A DNA stretch of 64,000 nt from Scolanthus callimorphus (Eukaryota > Cnidaria > Anthozoa > Actiniaria > Edwardsiidae). The notes beneath the pieces are model-generated. The model saw nothing but the letters and a program-made list of their open reading frames with translations. It did not search any database and had not been told where the DNA came from. A program made the translations under genes and the position numbers. The stretch lies in NCBI GenBank assembly GCA_033964015.1, contig CM066925.1, positions 4,043,199 to 4,107,198 on the forward strand, given 5' to 3'. Shown here piece after piece: positions 20,327-31,523 of the stretch. Numbering within the stretch: the first letter of the stretch is position 1; each line of letters opens with the position of its first letter.

Positions 20327-20686
20327 TGTGTCGTGGAAACTTTCTTGTAAGATTTAGACATTATAATTAGAGTTTTTTAAGCAAGACAAACAGCAACCCA
20401 TGATTTAAATTAGTCTCGGAACTCTATTATTGACCTTTTATTCAATGATAAGATAATACGCAAAGCGCATTGAAATGCTTGTGATTAGAGTAAATACTGC
20501 ATTCATTGTACGTTAAGGAACTCGGGTTGGGTCATGTTTGTAAAGATAAGCCCTATTGTTCATTGTCATAACAGTTTAGATAACTTGTATAAGCAGCCGC
20601 TTTGATTCAGATTGTAAGAGAGCTTGAGATGGTAAGAATGGAATAAAAACTTGTAAAGGAAAGTCTTCACCTAGTCGTTCCACGAT
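20317..20686 (+). repeat. BEL/Pao 3' LTR with polypurine tract
   Basis: A purine-rich tract (AAGGAGGGGAG) precedes TGTCGTGGAAAC at 20329. The candidate LTR ends near GTTCCACGA at 20685, inversely complementary to its start. AATAAA at 20642-20647 lies inside it. No matching 5' LTR is in the window, so it is the only LTR of a 5'-truncated copy and the exact end is uncertain. Confidence 0.6.
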
Positions 20687-20713
20687 CGTTTGTGGAGGAT
20701 TTCCACAAAACTG

Positions 20714-21760
20714 TGTAATCTTAGCCCAACCCTATTTAATGTTTTTATAAATGACATTCCAAGACTCTTTACGAGTAATGATTGCGACCCAGTGCGTCTT
20801 GCAGGTTCTGCTGATGATCTGGCTTATCTCCGGTGTAATAACCTGTGAGTGCGCACGAACTGCGTCACAAAGCTTCCTTTGTTTGGTAGAACGAATCAGG
20901 ATGAAATAAGAACTGAACACAAAGGTGTCCTCTGGGAATGGTTATTACACCGGAGTTAACCCGATGATCTGGTGTTTCTTGACGCAATTGGAGACCGGGT
21001 TGCGTAATTGTCTAAATAGACTTTAAAGTTATGTCGAAAGGTGGAGATTCAGGGTAAATTTGAAAAAGTCCAAAGTGAACCCAGTCCAAAGGGAACCCAG
21101 TCACAGCGTAGGCCGTATGCCACTTCCAATTGGTATTTTAATGGAGAGCTTTTAGAGTGTGTTGGTCAGTATTTGGGGATTATGTTTCATTATAATGGTG
21201 GTTTCAAGCTTGCTAAAAGGTGTTGCATAATAAGGCTTTGCGTGCTATTCACAACAATTTCAAAATGTAGAGAACGCACCTGCCAGTAAAGGTGCTGTTG
21301 GAACTGTATTCGTCTCTTGTCTCACCTGTTTTATTGTATGGATGTGACATTTAAACAAGTATATAAGTATACATGAGTTAGGAAGGATAACTAGTATCGA
21401 TATGTTCACGTATAAACGTTTTAAGGTGATTTCTGATACTGAGAGGTTACACTTGAAGTTTTGTAAGCGTTTTGTAAGGGTTCACTGAAAGTGTACGGAT
21501 TTACTGTTCTAGGGGAACGTCTAGGCCGAGTTCCAATGATTGTGCAAATTTCGGTTCTTAAAGTATAATATTGGTTAGATATTAAGTATTACTCGTATGA
21601 GGATGAATTGGTTGGGAAAGCAGCTAAGGTTTGTATTCCATGATATTTTCAGGGGGTTAGATTTGTAAATTATTTGTTTGAATTCAATCTTAATACCCTC
21701 AAGCAGAGGTTGGTGAGAGATAAAGTTAAGACCACCAAAGAGAAGACATCAAATGTAGTT
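20714..21760 (+). pseudogene. Non-LTR (LINE) reverse transcriptase 3' part, decayed
   Basis: CNLSPTLFNVFINDI is followed by ADDL, the YADD-type active site with tyrosine lost, and, after an inserted MITE, by DDLVFLD. Further on come VEIQGKFEKVQ, LECVGQYLGI (YLG motif), RLHLKFCKRFVRVH, LGRVPMIVQISVL and LNTLKQRLVRDKVK. These are the C-terminal RT and linker motifs of a Jockey/I/CR1-like retrotransposon. Frames shift repeatedly. It begins about 28 bases after the BEL LTR and is 5'-truncated. Confidence 0.7.
20823..20962. mobile_element. 140-bp MITE inside the LINE, with 10-bp duplication
   Basis: The inner inverted repeats are CTCCGGTGTAATAACC and GGTTATTACACCGGAG. The flanks carry an exact 10-bp duplication GATGATCTGG (20813-20822 and 20963-20972), which falls on the RT active-site codons. 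Collapsing it restores a readable ADDLVFLD. The reverse complement shares most of its interior with 35050-35240, a second member. Confidence 0.8.
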
Positions 21761-21769
21761 TACGGTATC

Positions 21770-22450
21770 ACGTGTGGCGCTGAGGGATGCAACCAGGCAT
21801 AACAACTACGGACTCATGAGCTGGGGTAACACCTACACCACCCACCTTAATAAATTCGCAACGCCCATAACAAATGCGTTTTATTTTTTTGCACAAAAAA
21901 TAAAAATGCCACTGTTTATTTCAATCTACTAGTAATTCTCAATATTGACAATGTTTTCAAACTTGAAATCTCCATTTCTCCATTCAAAATAATAAACAAT
22001 CAAATATGTATTTGCAAATTCAATTTTTATAGCGTATTCGCGCCACTCCTACGATATTTCAGCTCGACAAAATTAACAGGCAAATTTAGAACATCTTTTC
22101 TAAGCCTTGTTTTACCCAATATATCATACGGGCTGTCAATATATGGCGCTGTAAATTCTGTCCAATGCTTTCTAGATCAATGTCATAAACGCAAATTTAT
22201 AAGGTACGCGTATTTTTAAGGAAGTTTTAAATAATAAAACACACTCACTAAGAGCCATAATGCCGGTAAGGAAAACTACTAAGTACAATCTAAGAAAAGA
22301 GAAAAGTCACCACCCAAAAATTAATACGGATAGGTTTAAGAACTGTTTTCCGAACCGCTTAATTTTTAAAAATAATCTAGCGTTATAATTTCAATGTCGA
22401 TAGCTATTTAACTGTACTTCTAAAACTCATGAATAGTCAATCAGGCAAAC
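21770..22450. other. No gene recognised
   Basis: AT-rich sequence without coherent ORFs. A CGTGTGGCGCTGAGG stretch near 21771 is isolated. I see no repeats or splice structure. Confidence 0.3.
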
Positions 22451-22452
22451 AC

Positions 22453-22803
22453 AATGGAAATCAGGACCATGAAGGCCGTTTGTATACCCCGATAGAAATT
22501 AGCATTTTGGGGAGTCCATGAATATTTTCAGGGAACAGCTGTTCTGATTGGTTGCCATATCATAATGGTGCTCAATCAGCCAGAAACGATATAGAACTGC
22601 TGCGCACTGAACTGAATCTGATAAAGAACTCCGGTGACGTCAGAGTTCTATATCAGATCCAGTTCAGTGAGCACAGTTCTCTATCAAGTTTGGCTCACTG
22701 AGCATCAGTAATGATAGGACAACTCACCAGAACAGCATGTTTCCCCGATAACATTCATGGAGACCCCATCTCTTACAAACGCTCTGTGGTCATGATTTCC
22801 ACC
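22453..22803. mobile_element. 350-bp fold-back element
   Basis: Imperfect inverted arms span the whole unit: TGGAAATCAGGACCA at the left with TGGTCATGATTTCCA at the right, TCCATGAATATTTTC with its partner at 22752, and a tight inner hairpin at about 22588-22683. The inner hairpin has arms like TAGAACT ... CACTGAACT around CGGTGACGTCA. It is non-coding. It was probably a MITE, but no target duplication was found. Confidence 0.6.
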
Positions 22804-23681
22804 TTTTCCCGTAACCTACGAAAAAAGAACGCATGTTAGCCATGAATATGTCCATTTTGTAAAACGATAGTTCATTTATCACATTTATTAATTTTCGGTG
22901 GCATGATTTAAACATCCAACAACGACTCGCGGGCAGTGCCGACCACCCTTCTGTGAAGATTTCGTGAAACGAGCCAAAACGGACATCTTTGGCAATTATT
23001 TGGTAATACTCGAGTTAAATTGGGCTCAAAATCATGCACAGATAAACGAATTTAACTCACCCGTCCAAGTTACTCTACTTGGCGAGTCCGAACGAACCGC
23101 ACTGCTTTGTTAAACGAGAATGAATGGGCAAATTGCATATGATGCATTACGCGCATGACAAAAAAAATTTCGTCAAAGAAATTTGGATCATAAAAAGAAT
23201 AAAAAACAATAGGAAACACTGCCCCCAAAACTAATGACATAGCCCTTTCTTTACAAAAGCCAATCAGAAAGCCCTAGTATTATTATAGGTATCGCTGGTA
23301 TCGCTAATACATTCATTTCTTTTCTATGACATTTGAGCGGCATTTCTTTGCTCATCATTATAATAGGTAAATAAGTGACAGCTATTCCAAAGGGAATTCT
23401 TCTCTTTTTGAAAGTCATGTAATTATGAACAGACCTTTTGTCCCAGCACTGAAGATATGTCAATTATTCGTAACGCCTCTCTAAATACACTATTCGTAAT
23501 GAAAAGCTTTCATTGTCAATCTTTTGTTTGCCATTTCAAAATAGCTAAACAATACAACTTGAAGCCAGTCTATATCAGATTTCTTATTCTCGATTTCAAT
23601 GAAGTAGTTCTCACAAATTTATTTCCTTTTTTTTAACTAGCTTGGAATTATGAATTATTACTGGCAACCGTTTTAGAAGTA

Positions 23682-23781
23682 GTTTACAAAACTCGCTGTC
23701 ATGTTTTATCGGCAGATAGAAACACTCGGCTTCGCCTCGTGTTTCTATCTGCCGATAAAACATTCCAGCTCGTTTTGTAAA
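23682..23781. repeat. 100-bp hairpin (arms about 44 bp)
   Basis: The arms GTTTACAAAACTCGCTG and TGTTTTATCGGCAGATAGAA, ending AACAC, are mirrored almost perfectly. The loop of about 12 bases is TCGGCTTCGCCTC. The inner 24 bases are exact. It may be a very short fold-back transposon. A minus-strand ORF across it is incidental. Confidence 0.8.
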
Positions 23782-24099
23782 CATTACATAGTCATCTTTC
23801 ACTTACCCTAGCTTTTTAATATTATATATATTAATATTATTGTATTTTTATTATACATTTTTGTAACATAGGATATGTAAATTTTTATCTTATGATAAAA
23901 TAAAAATTATTATAATTATTTATTATTATTATGACGTACAGATTTTTGACAGAGAGGCATAGTGGCACCAGCGGGGTATGAAGGAGGCCATCTGGGAGAG
24001 GATATTGAACCCCTCCCTGAACAGGAAGGGGGGGCGGGGCTTAGACACGGGCTGTCACACGCGTGGGACCGTGCAAGGGCGTCGAGGGCCGGTTGTCAC

Positions 24100-24500
24100 G
24101 TGACAATGTGTTGCGTAGGGGAACTCACGAGGACGGATAATCTGTCATTCTACAACATAGCAGACTCGGCTGGAGAGAAGAATACCGAGGAGGTTTTAAG
24201 AGATTTTCTCAGGGATACGCTGCAGATAGAAGATGAGAGAGTGGATGAGATCGAGTTCAAGCGTGTACACCGCATAGGAAGGTCCAGGCCTAACCAGGAA
24301 AAGCCGCGACAAGCTATAGCATGTTTTCTGAGGTTCCCAGGCAGGCAAGAAGTATTCAATTGTATCAGCAAATTACCTAGAGGTTCGGGTTTCGGTATTT
24401 TGGCGGACGTACCGTACCAAAAGAAATCGTCAAGCGCAGGCAAAAGCTTCTCCCGCAACTTAAAGACGCCAAAAAACTCTCAAGTTAAACTCAACTAAAT
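24100..24500 (+). pseudogene. LINE ORF1-like (RRM/transposase_22-type) fragment
   Basis: The frame reads NLSFYNIADSAGEKNTEE, then LRDFLRDTLQIEDERVDEIE, FKRVHRIGRSRP and CFLRFPGRQEV, like the RNA-binding ORF1 proteins of L1/Tx1-type non-LTR elements. Near 24410 a one- or two-base change shifts into the frame that continues PKEIVKRRQKLLPQLKDAKK, the expected C-terminal pattern. The open frame from 23962 gives no recognisable sequence before about 24105. Confidence 0.6.
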
Positions 24501-25155
24501 CCGAGGTTGGCTAGCTGTTTGAGTAGGAACTTTGTCCGCGTCCGCTAAACATTAAATGGATTAACTTTAATCGTTTTCGCTTCCGAAGTTTAGTTAGATA
24601 TCTCTCCCATAATAAAACGTTCGTGGAAACTATTAATTTTGATAGGTACTTTGATAATTTCAAAGCTGTTCTTCAAATCTGGAGTTCGCGCAGCTATACC
24701 TTATTTGAAAAAAAAAATAGATTGTCAAATCATTAGCGTTACCAAAGCTCATGTTTATTTGCTCGAAGCTACCAGTCCAAGACTCTTTTCTTAGAAATGT
24801 TCAACACGAGAAAAATAATTTCATTTGAAGTGGCAGACGTCCAAAATCAAGCATTCAACATTAATTTGTGACTGATTGTATCTAGTAGTCTCAAAGCGCA
24901 ACACTTCGCCTGCATTATTAAAGCCCACCTAATACTGTGAGTCATCAAGCTACTGCAAAATGACGGTAAAGTTTTGAAAATTATACCAAAGATCTCGCAA
25001 AAAGCCACTGGAGGAATTATCGGATTGTCTGCCGTTGTGGAATGAACAGTTATACCGCTACGTTTAGAGAGATGTGCTCAAACAATTTGTAACTACGCCT
25101 GTTTACTTTAAAGTATTAAAGTATTTGTTATCAGTTTATAGATAGGTGGCATACC
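24501..25155. other. No gene recognised
   Basis: AT-rich sequence without a coherent ORF or clear repeat. Confidence 0.3.
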
Positions 25156-25165
25156 GGTGTGAAAT

Positions 25166-25596
25166 CCCGGGGGGGGGGGGGGGGACTCCAATATTTTTTG
25201 GTCGGGGATGATCTTTTAGGTGTTAAAATCACGGGGCCTTGGTCTCTTTTAGGGGTGATCTTAATAAAATTAGGGCCATTGGTATCTTTTAGGGCCGAAA
25301 TATGTGTCCAAATTGTTTTTTGTCATGATGGTGCTTCCAAAAACCGTGAAAGAAAGAGAGATTACTCGATGAGAAGACGATAAATTAGAAACATACACGG
25401 ACATTTCTTGATGGGTATCCTTTACCTGTTACCTGTCTCCTTTGCGCCTACTTTGCACACAAGGCCTCATCTTTTAGGGTAAGAAATTATTTGAGCCACG
25501 CCATGGCCCGCAATGTTTGGTATCTTTTAGGGGTGAAACTGAAAATGTCCGACGTTCATTCCCGACCAAAAATATGGAAGTCCCCCCCCCCCTCCG
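25166..25596. mobile_element. 430-bp MITE with poly-G/poly-C ends and 10-bp duplication
   Basis: The ends are inverted: CCCGGGG... then GACTCCAATATTTTTTGGTC at the left, and GACCAAAAATATGGAAGTC then poly-C and TCCG at the right. The flanks carry GGTGTGAAAT at 25156-25165 and 25597-25606. TTTTAGG repeats occur inside. The same TTTTTAGGGG-type interior appears in the element at 37028-37388. Confidence 0.75.
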
Positions 25597-25606
25597 GGTG
25601 TGAAAT

Positions 25607-26900
25607 ATTTGCACCGTAGCATACGATAGGAAAGGCGTTTTAAACTAGATCTTTGAAAACAATGTTCCTTGTGAATGGGAATGAGGCAAATGCCACACAA
25701 TAACCCCCTAAATATTTCCTAACAAAGGTGTTGAGGCAATGGCTTCACTGTGGTTTTTGCGCGAGAAGATCGCGCGTGTCGAGCGATATGGTCGTATTTT
25801 CGGTCAAGAAAGAAAATGGCTGAGCTGTACCACTCGAACTTCAACAACTATTGGTTGATGTAAATAATATCAAGAGAAGTCCCTCGTCTAGTGAATAGGA
25901 AGGTTTAGGAAGCGCCAGAAAGGTAAGGTAAAACTTTTTAGATTCTTGCTGTTTTCAATGAAAAGTTGCTTTGCACTGCTCATCATGTTGGACTTTCTTA
26001 AAGACTTGTACAACTCGGTCAATTCGAATTCAAGTGTGTGTGATTTAAAAACTTAGCTTAAACAATCTAAGCTTATCAGTTAAACTTGGGAAAATCGAAG
26101 TAAAACCTTTTCCAACAAAAACATGCACACTGGAGAGATTTCCTTCCGTTTGGGATTGTGAACTTCGTTTTTTCGGCTCGAACTTCTCTGTTTTAGTATA
26201 GATTTCGAAAAAAAAAGGCGGTCAAAGGACTGTTCTTTGTGAACTGAGTGTTTGTTTATTTATAAATGGCGCGCCGGGGCTTGTGCAACGCGTCAAAACC
26301 TTTGAATGGGACATATTGTTCACTCCAAACTTTTTGGAAAAACGACTTTTGCCTGAACATTACTGTGTTATTTGTGAGAGAATCGCGTAGGTTTGGACGT
26401 ATTTGTTGCTTTCGGCTGCGAGAAATTGTTTATTTTTTGGTTTCTGTGGAAGCCTTAAAATAGCGCCTTTGCGAACTCGATCTTCTCGCTTACGAAAACG
26501 CTTGAATTAGATATTCCGTCCACTTTATCGTTTTCGAAAAAATGTATCCTATAACACAGTTCCCCAAGTATGCAAGAAAATGGCGTGGTTTAGAAGTTCC
26601 GTGGTGCAGCCGTTTTTCCAGGCTGCTGGGCCAACAGTTTGACCTTGACCCCGCCCACATCACGTATTATATATAAGATATATATAGGGAAATCTGATTC
26701 TGCTTCTGGAATCGTTGATGTTTTTTTCATGATACCGTTTCGATTTGAAACCGTATTGGCGCCCAAACCAAGTTCGTGTTAACGTGCGTTTAACACTCGC
26801 CACTGGAGCACGTAACAATAGCAATGCTCTTTATAGAAAATGCTCAATAGAGTCGCTAGCATTAATTCGGTCTTCTATCTATTATTTTAGTCTGCGTGTG
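25607..26900. other. No gene recognised
   Basis: Short ORFs only (for example 26266-26463). An AT repeat TATATATAAGATATATATA lies near 26668-26690. It might be upstream sequence of the remnant at 26922, but no promoter signal is convincing. Confidence 0.3.
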
Positions 26901-27474
26901 TATAAATGTTGACAGCCTAGAATGTCCATGCAGACATTTTATAGGATAACGTTTCTTGCCGACGTCAATGACTTTATAGACACGACCTTACCTCCGCTCT
27001 TTGATATGTTTTTTTCAAACGCAGCTCTTATGGGTACGCATGGCAGATTTACCAGTGAAAGAGTAAAAGCTTGTATACGAGAAAAAGAAAATCCCCTCCA
27101 GCACAATTGATGTATCACGAACATCGACCTGGAAACAGACGAGTCTACGGAAGTGCTTTTTACGGCCGGCAAGAAAAGGAAACGCAAACCCTCTGAGAAA
27201 GTTAGAAACGCCAATGAAGGCGCTGAACAAAAGGAGCAACAGACGTCACCTAAGGGACCAAAAAAGCAGAGAAAAGCAAAAAAAAACAAGACACCAAAAA
27301 AGAGGAGCAACAGGCCGAGGGACCAAAAACAGCGAAGAGCGAGTGGGAAAAAGACTGATAGTTCTGCTACATAGGCAGTAACAGTAGCCTCAGACGAAAT
27401 CATAGCGGAATGTGCAACAACGTCTTACAGCAACGCGTTTCCTTCACAGGGACCACCTAACCTGCCACAGCAAC

Positions 27475-27645
27475 CCCCAAGACTAGACACAAACAACCGG
27501 TACACCGCCAATCCGAGCAGCAACCGCCCACGAATAGACAGACGCAACCTGTACACCTCCAATCCGGGGAGCAACCGCTCACCAATAGACAGCCGCAACC
27601 TGTATATCGCCAATCCGAGCAGCAATCGCCCGTCGTTTCATTTAT
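27475..27645 (+). repeat. Tandem repeat of about 57 bp (three copies; a fourth at 28355-28420)
   Basis: The units contain CCGAGCAGCAACCGC, then ACGAATAGACAGACGCAACC and TGTACAC. All copies keep codon spacing, so the array expanded as coding sequence. Confidence 0.7.
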
Positions 27646-28199
27646 CGGATGTCGTACAATATCGTAGCTAATCATACTGATCGCGTTGTTCGGAATGCTA
27701 ACCACGTGATTCTTGACGAAAGGCAGACAAACACGGCAAAAATGCTTGACGTTCTCTTTGCGTCGAAAGGCCGACTGGTTCTTTATGTCAAACGTGCAAG
27801 GTAAGCAAGGAAAGTTTATTTGACTTTTCCGAAGAGTTTTACACTTCTTCGGCATTACATTGTCTGATTTTTGCTGAAAGAAAGGATTGAAAGACTCAAT
27901 CTCGAAAGACTCGATTCAAAACCAGTGGATTGAAGGACTCAATCGGGTCCGATCTTACTGGCTTTTCAAAATCAAGTCAACAACAACAGAATCGATTCAC
28001 AGGCCTCTAGTAAAAATCAAAACAGCACAGTGATTCTACCTTCAAATTGATATCATCTGTGGTAATCATTTGTCCTACTGTTGCAGGTCAAGTGTTCCCC
28101 GATTCAGAAACAAAATCACAACACAAGCGAATGGTCAGGATAACGGGAAACCTTAACAAATAAGTTATTTTCTTATTTCCTCAAAGTCTCTTGTATTCA

Positions 28200-28350
28200 T
28201 GTTTCATTCAGTCATGTTTCCCATTTATTGATTTCATGCTCCATGAGGTGGCCAATGGATGCCTTTGATTTGAAAAAAGGCTTTGGCGAGCTTTTGATGT
28301 CATGAGGTATACTATTCCAAATTTTTGCTCCAATCACAGAAAAGAGTTCT
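28200..28350 (-). pseudogene. LINE ORF2 C-terminal fragment
   Basis: The minus strand reads QELFSVIGAKIWNSIP, then HDIKSSPKPFFKSKASIG. This is the characteristic end of cnidarian CR1/Jockey-like ORF2 proteins (F-x-V-x-G-x-x-x-W-N-S-I-P). It ends in a stop near 28217. It is part of the insertion that splits the Pro/Gln-repeat pseudogene. Confidence 0.6.
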
Positions 28351-28899
28351 TGTGCAGGCAGCAACTGCCCACGAATAGACAGACCCAACATGTATACCAC
28401 CAATCCGAGCAGCAAACACAGTCGCTCGGTTACATTCCACCTGAAAGCCCAGCACTTCCATGCCATCAGCTGCCCAACAGTGCATATCCTGTGGAAAATG
28501 CGAGAGCAGCTACCTACTTGCCTGGACCACCAGGCACTGCACCAACAACTATCTAACTTAGAGGAACTCCAGGCCCCAGACCATGCAGTTCCACAACATG
28601 TACAGAAATGCCCAATCTTCACTTTCAAAACCGAGAATTTCCCACCAGTGCTGAAGGTCAGGAAGAACTTGCAGCGGATAAGGAAAAGAAAACTATCCTC
28701 TGACCTACCCGACCATTAAAAAATTACACGAAAGAGTCAAATAACTCTTGTACAGCAGAACACCTGCAACTCGAACTCGGTTATCAAAAATATCTCGGAC
28801 TGGAAAAAAAAATTAAGTTTTTTTTAATCAAGGTATTATAACATTGTCGTAGCATCTATAGGGGCCGGGACTTGGAAGGAGAAAGTGTGGAGAGCTGAC

Positions 28900-29280
28900 C
28901 TGATCTGGCTGTGATTCCCGGAGGCCTCACTTCCCTTTTACAGCCCCTCGATGTTTCCTTGAACAAGCTGTTTAAGGATCGTGTTAAAAGCTTGTGGATG
29001 GCAGAAGGCGCTCACGAGTCGCCGGCGGACGACAGAGGAAAGCTTCCGAAGAAATGATTTGTTTGTGAATCGCTACGGCATGGGATTCCATACCACAGGA
29101 AATGATCAGCCGATCATTCTTGAAGGGTGGAATTTCCAACTCCCTGGATGGATCAGAGGATCATTTAACTTACGAGGAAGAACTCAACTCAGATGAGTTT
29201 GATGACTTGTTTGCTCGAGAGCTGTTCATGTCGGACGGACTCTGAATCAGAATTTGAAGGTTTTGACATTTCTGACTTTT
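28900..29280 (+). pseudogene. pogo/Tigger-like DDE_1 transposase, C-terminal remnant
   Basis: Mixed frames give VIPGGLTSLLQPLDVSLN-KLFKD, where the P-L-D segment precedes the last catalytic residues, then KASEEMI and IATAWDSIPQEMI with RSFLK-GISNSLDGSEDH. These are the C-terminal motifs of pogo/Tigger (Jerky-like) Tc1-mariner relatives. The end is acidic (TYEEELNSDEFDDLFAREL). At least three frame changes. The N-terminal DNA-binding part is not seen upstream. Confidence 0.6.
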
Positions 29281-29580
29281 GAATCTCTTTGATCATGTTT
29301 ATGAATTACGAACATTACCAAAAGGATTTTGAAAGTCAAAGATTTTTACATGACTTTGTTGCAATGATTTACATACATGTCATAGAACCAATGAAACTGG
29401 TTTTGGCTGCATATATACTTAAAACTATTTTGAAATAGCAATTTTAAAATAATACATATATTTATATTTCTTTACAAATTCCAGATCAGTAAGCTTATAA
29501 TCTTTAATGTAAATAAAATGAGTGATGAAGGAAATAGTGTTGCTTTTTTATTTTATCTATAATTTAGAGGTTTTGTTGTA

Positions 29581-31115
29581 TAGTGGGGAAGTGCGGCAGT
29601 GCGATTCCGCACTTTTGCCAAAAAATCGCACTTTTCCGCACTTTCACACTTTCTTCACACTTTTCCGCACTTTTTAAGAAAATAACTAAAAATTGTGTGG
29701 AAAAATCCTTCTAGACACGGTAATTTCAAAGATTCGCAGGTCAATACCTAGTTTATTATGTTGATGCTGAAGTATTAAGCGCAAAAACCTTGAAAACTCC
29801 ACCATTTTCTTCCGATACGATCGCCACCGAATGCAAAAAATACCAGGCGTTCCACAGCAGACCGTTTGAGCATAAGTATGAGAAACCATCAATTAGGAGA
29901 TCTGTAATTCTGGATGGTAGTTTGAGATGGAAATAAGCCAATAGCTGATCTTGTAAGAAATGGGTAAATACAAAACGTTTTTCGGTGACCCCGATTTTTA
30001 TTTGCTAAATTGGTCAAGTATTTATCGGAAACAAAATAGCAGGAGAACGAAATACGTTGGATGTTAGAAGTTCGTTTATTTGTACTTAAACGCCGTAAAT
30101 ATCCTATGAAACTGCCGGAGCCATTTACCCTAGATTAAGATGGTGATGACAAAGCACGAAGTTTACATTTTGGAGAACTTTATTGCAAGATAGAGCAGAT
30201 TTCGTATGACTGTGAAAAATGCCGCGGTGCGGCGCGGTACTGTCGCGGTGGCGGTACGGAACCTGGCCTGCTGTAAATGGTATGAAATCGCCAATGAAAT
30301 CGCGTAGTCGCGGTACGGTCACGGTCGCGGCGCGGAACAGCTTTGTGGCAGTACTTTTCACAGTCATACGAAATCTGCTATATTGTTATGAACAACGCAT
30401 GCGGGAGTTGATTGTATGGAGAAATAGGCGCTCTTAGTGGTTTTATGGGTTCGAGTTTTAAATGACTGATGTCGCGCAAGCAAGCATGGTGAGCCCTTCT
30501 TTTTTGCATGTTTCCATTGTTCTTGACCTAAATACTGATCATGCGAAGTCAGAAACATATAACTTAGTCGAAACATGTAACGGCGAACCAAGCTGTGGAT
30601 TATTCGTGATGAGTTTATGACCATATTTGGTCAATAATGAACTCTCGAATGCTTACCCAAGCAGTTTTCTCTTCATAATATTTCATTTTTCGCTCATATA
30701 AAGTAGAGCAACAGTGGTAAGTGATAATATACTAACATTTTATATCTTGAAGTCTTGCAACAACTTATTTTCAAAATCTGTTCAATTGTTTATTCTGCGA
30801 ATATTCCGCAGCTTGGCACTAAAGCAATGTCTGTTTGTTACACGTTTCAACTCACTTATATGTTTCTGGCGAAGTTTAATAAGTTAGCTGTTACATCAGC
30901 TTCAACGAAATTACGTTTAAAAATGACAAAACAAATAGAAAATCAACAAAAACGACTCGTTATGATCCCCCAAAAGCGCAAACCTTCAAATTAAAGAAAA
31001 TAATTTACCGCACTTTTCACCGTTTTACCGCACTTTTTTCCGCACTTTTTTCTAAAAAATCCCGCACTTTTCCGCATTTTTGGCCGTTTTTTATCGCACT
31101 TCCCCAGATGCCCTG
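29581..31115. mobile_element. 1.5-kb non-autonomous element with GGGGAAGTGCG ends
   Basis: The left end has GTGGGGAAGTGCGG, the right end CGCACTTCCCC and then AGATGCCCTG. Both ends carry repeated CCGCAC/TTTTCCGCAC motifs. A second, shorter and inverted copy lies at 40367-40660 (CAGGGCATCTGGGGAAATGC). No transposase was found inside. A fold-back element (30194-30380) is nested in it. The left border lacks the outer CAGGGCATCT. Confidence 0.7.
30194..30380. mobile_element. Fold-back MITE with AGCAGATTTCGTATGACTG ends
   Basis: Perfect outer arms (AGCAGATTTCGTATGACTGT and its complement) enclose a GC-rich CGCGGTGCGGCGCGGTAC interior, itself partly palindromic. It belongs to the same family as 8763-8926, is nested in the 29581-31115 element, and is better preserved than the intron copy. 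Confidence 0.8.
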
Positions 31116-31523
31116 TATAGGATAGATGGTTTAATATTTTTTCTTGATGGAGGATTTTTCACATCAAAATTTCCTTTCAATTTTTAATATTTTTTGAAAA
31201 TGAACCCAAAAATTGGGGTGCGCATTATACGTGGGTGTGTATTATACGCGGGTAAATACGGTACTCCTCCCCGAGTTTCTCCCAGAAATCCATCAAACTC
31301 ACAATTTTGCTCTGCATACCAATTTACCCTGAACCACATCAACCTTTTTCTTTGTATTTCTCCAAAAGTTTTTTTTTATAATTGGCGCTTGAGGGCTCTT
31401 AATTACTTATTAATTTCGGGCCCCCTTTATCAAATATTTTGCAAAATTGTCAGTATTCCCATGTGAAACACAGTGTGGAAAGCTCTTCGCCTTTCATTTG
31501 TACTAATGCCACAATAAAGTACT

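Larger units (their letters stand above)
26922..28740 (+). pseudogene. Basic and Pro/Gln-repeat protein remnant, interrupted by an insertion
   Basis: One frame runs from 26922 through a TGA at 27108-27110 to 27374. It gives a mixed segment, then a strongly basic region (GKKRKRKPSEK; repeated KK, PKKQRKAKKNK). A further frame holds three copies of a roughly 19-residue repeat, Q-P-V-x-x-Q-S-x-E-Q-x-P-T-N-R-Q, at 27490-27640. A fourth copy lies at 28355-28420, followed by Pro-rich sequence (YIPPESPALP, YLPGPPGTAP). The repeat array is split by about 700 bp of inserted sequence that includes a LINE tail on the minus strand. The family is unknown. It may belong with the pogo-type transposase tail downstream, but nothing proves this. 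Confidence 0.45.

Noticed and set aside
25166..25190. Long G run as a biological signal
   Set aside because: It matches the inverted C run at the other end of a MITE; its exact length is likely unreliable.
26939..27403. 154-codon hydrophobic minus-strand ORF (Leu/Phe-rich)
   Set aside because: It is the antisense of a lysine-rich plus-strand coding remnant; poly-Lys codons read backwards give Phe/Leu.
27475..27645. CRISPR-like regular repeats
   Set aside because: Units are contiguous, keep a reading frame and have no unique spacers; the genome is eukaryotic.
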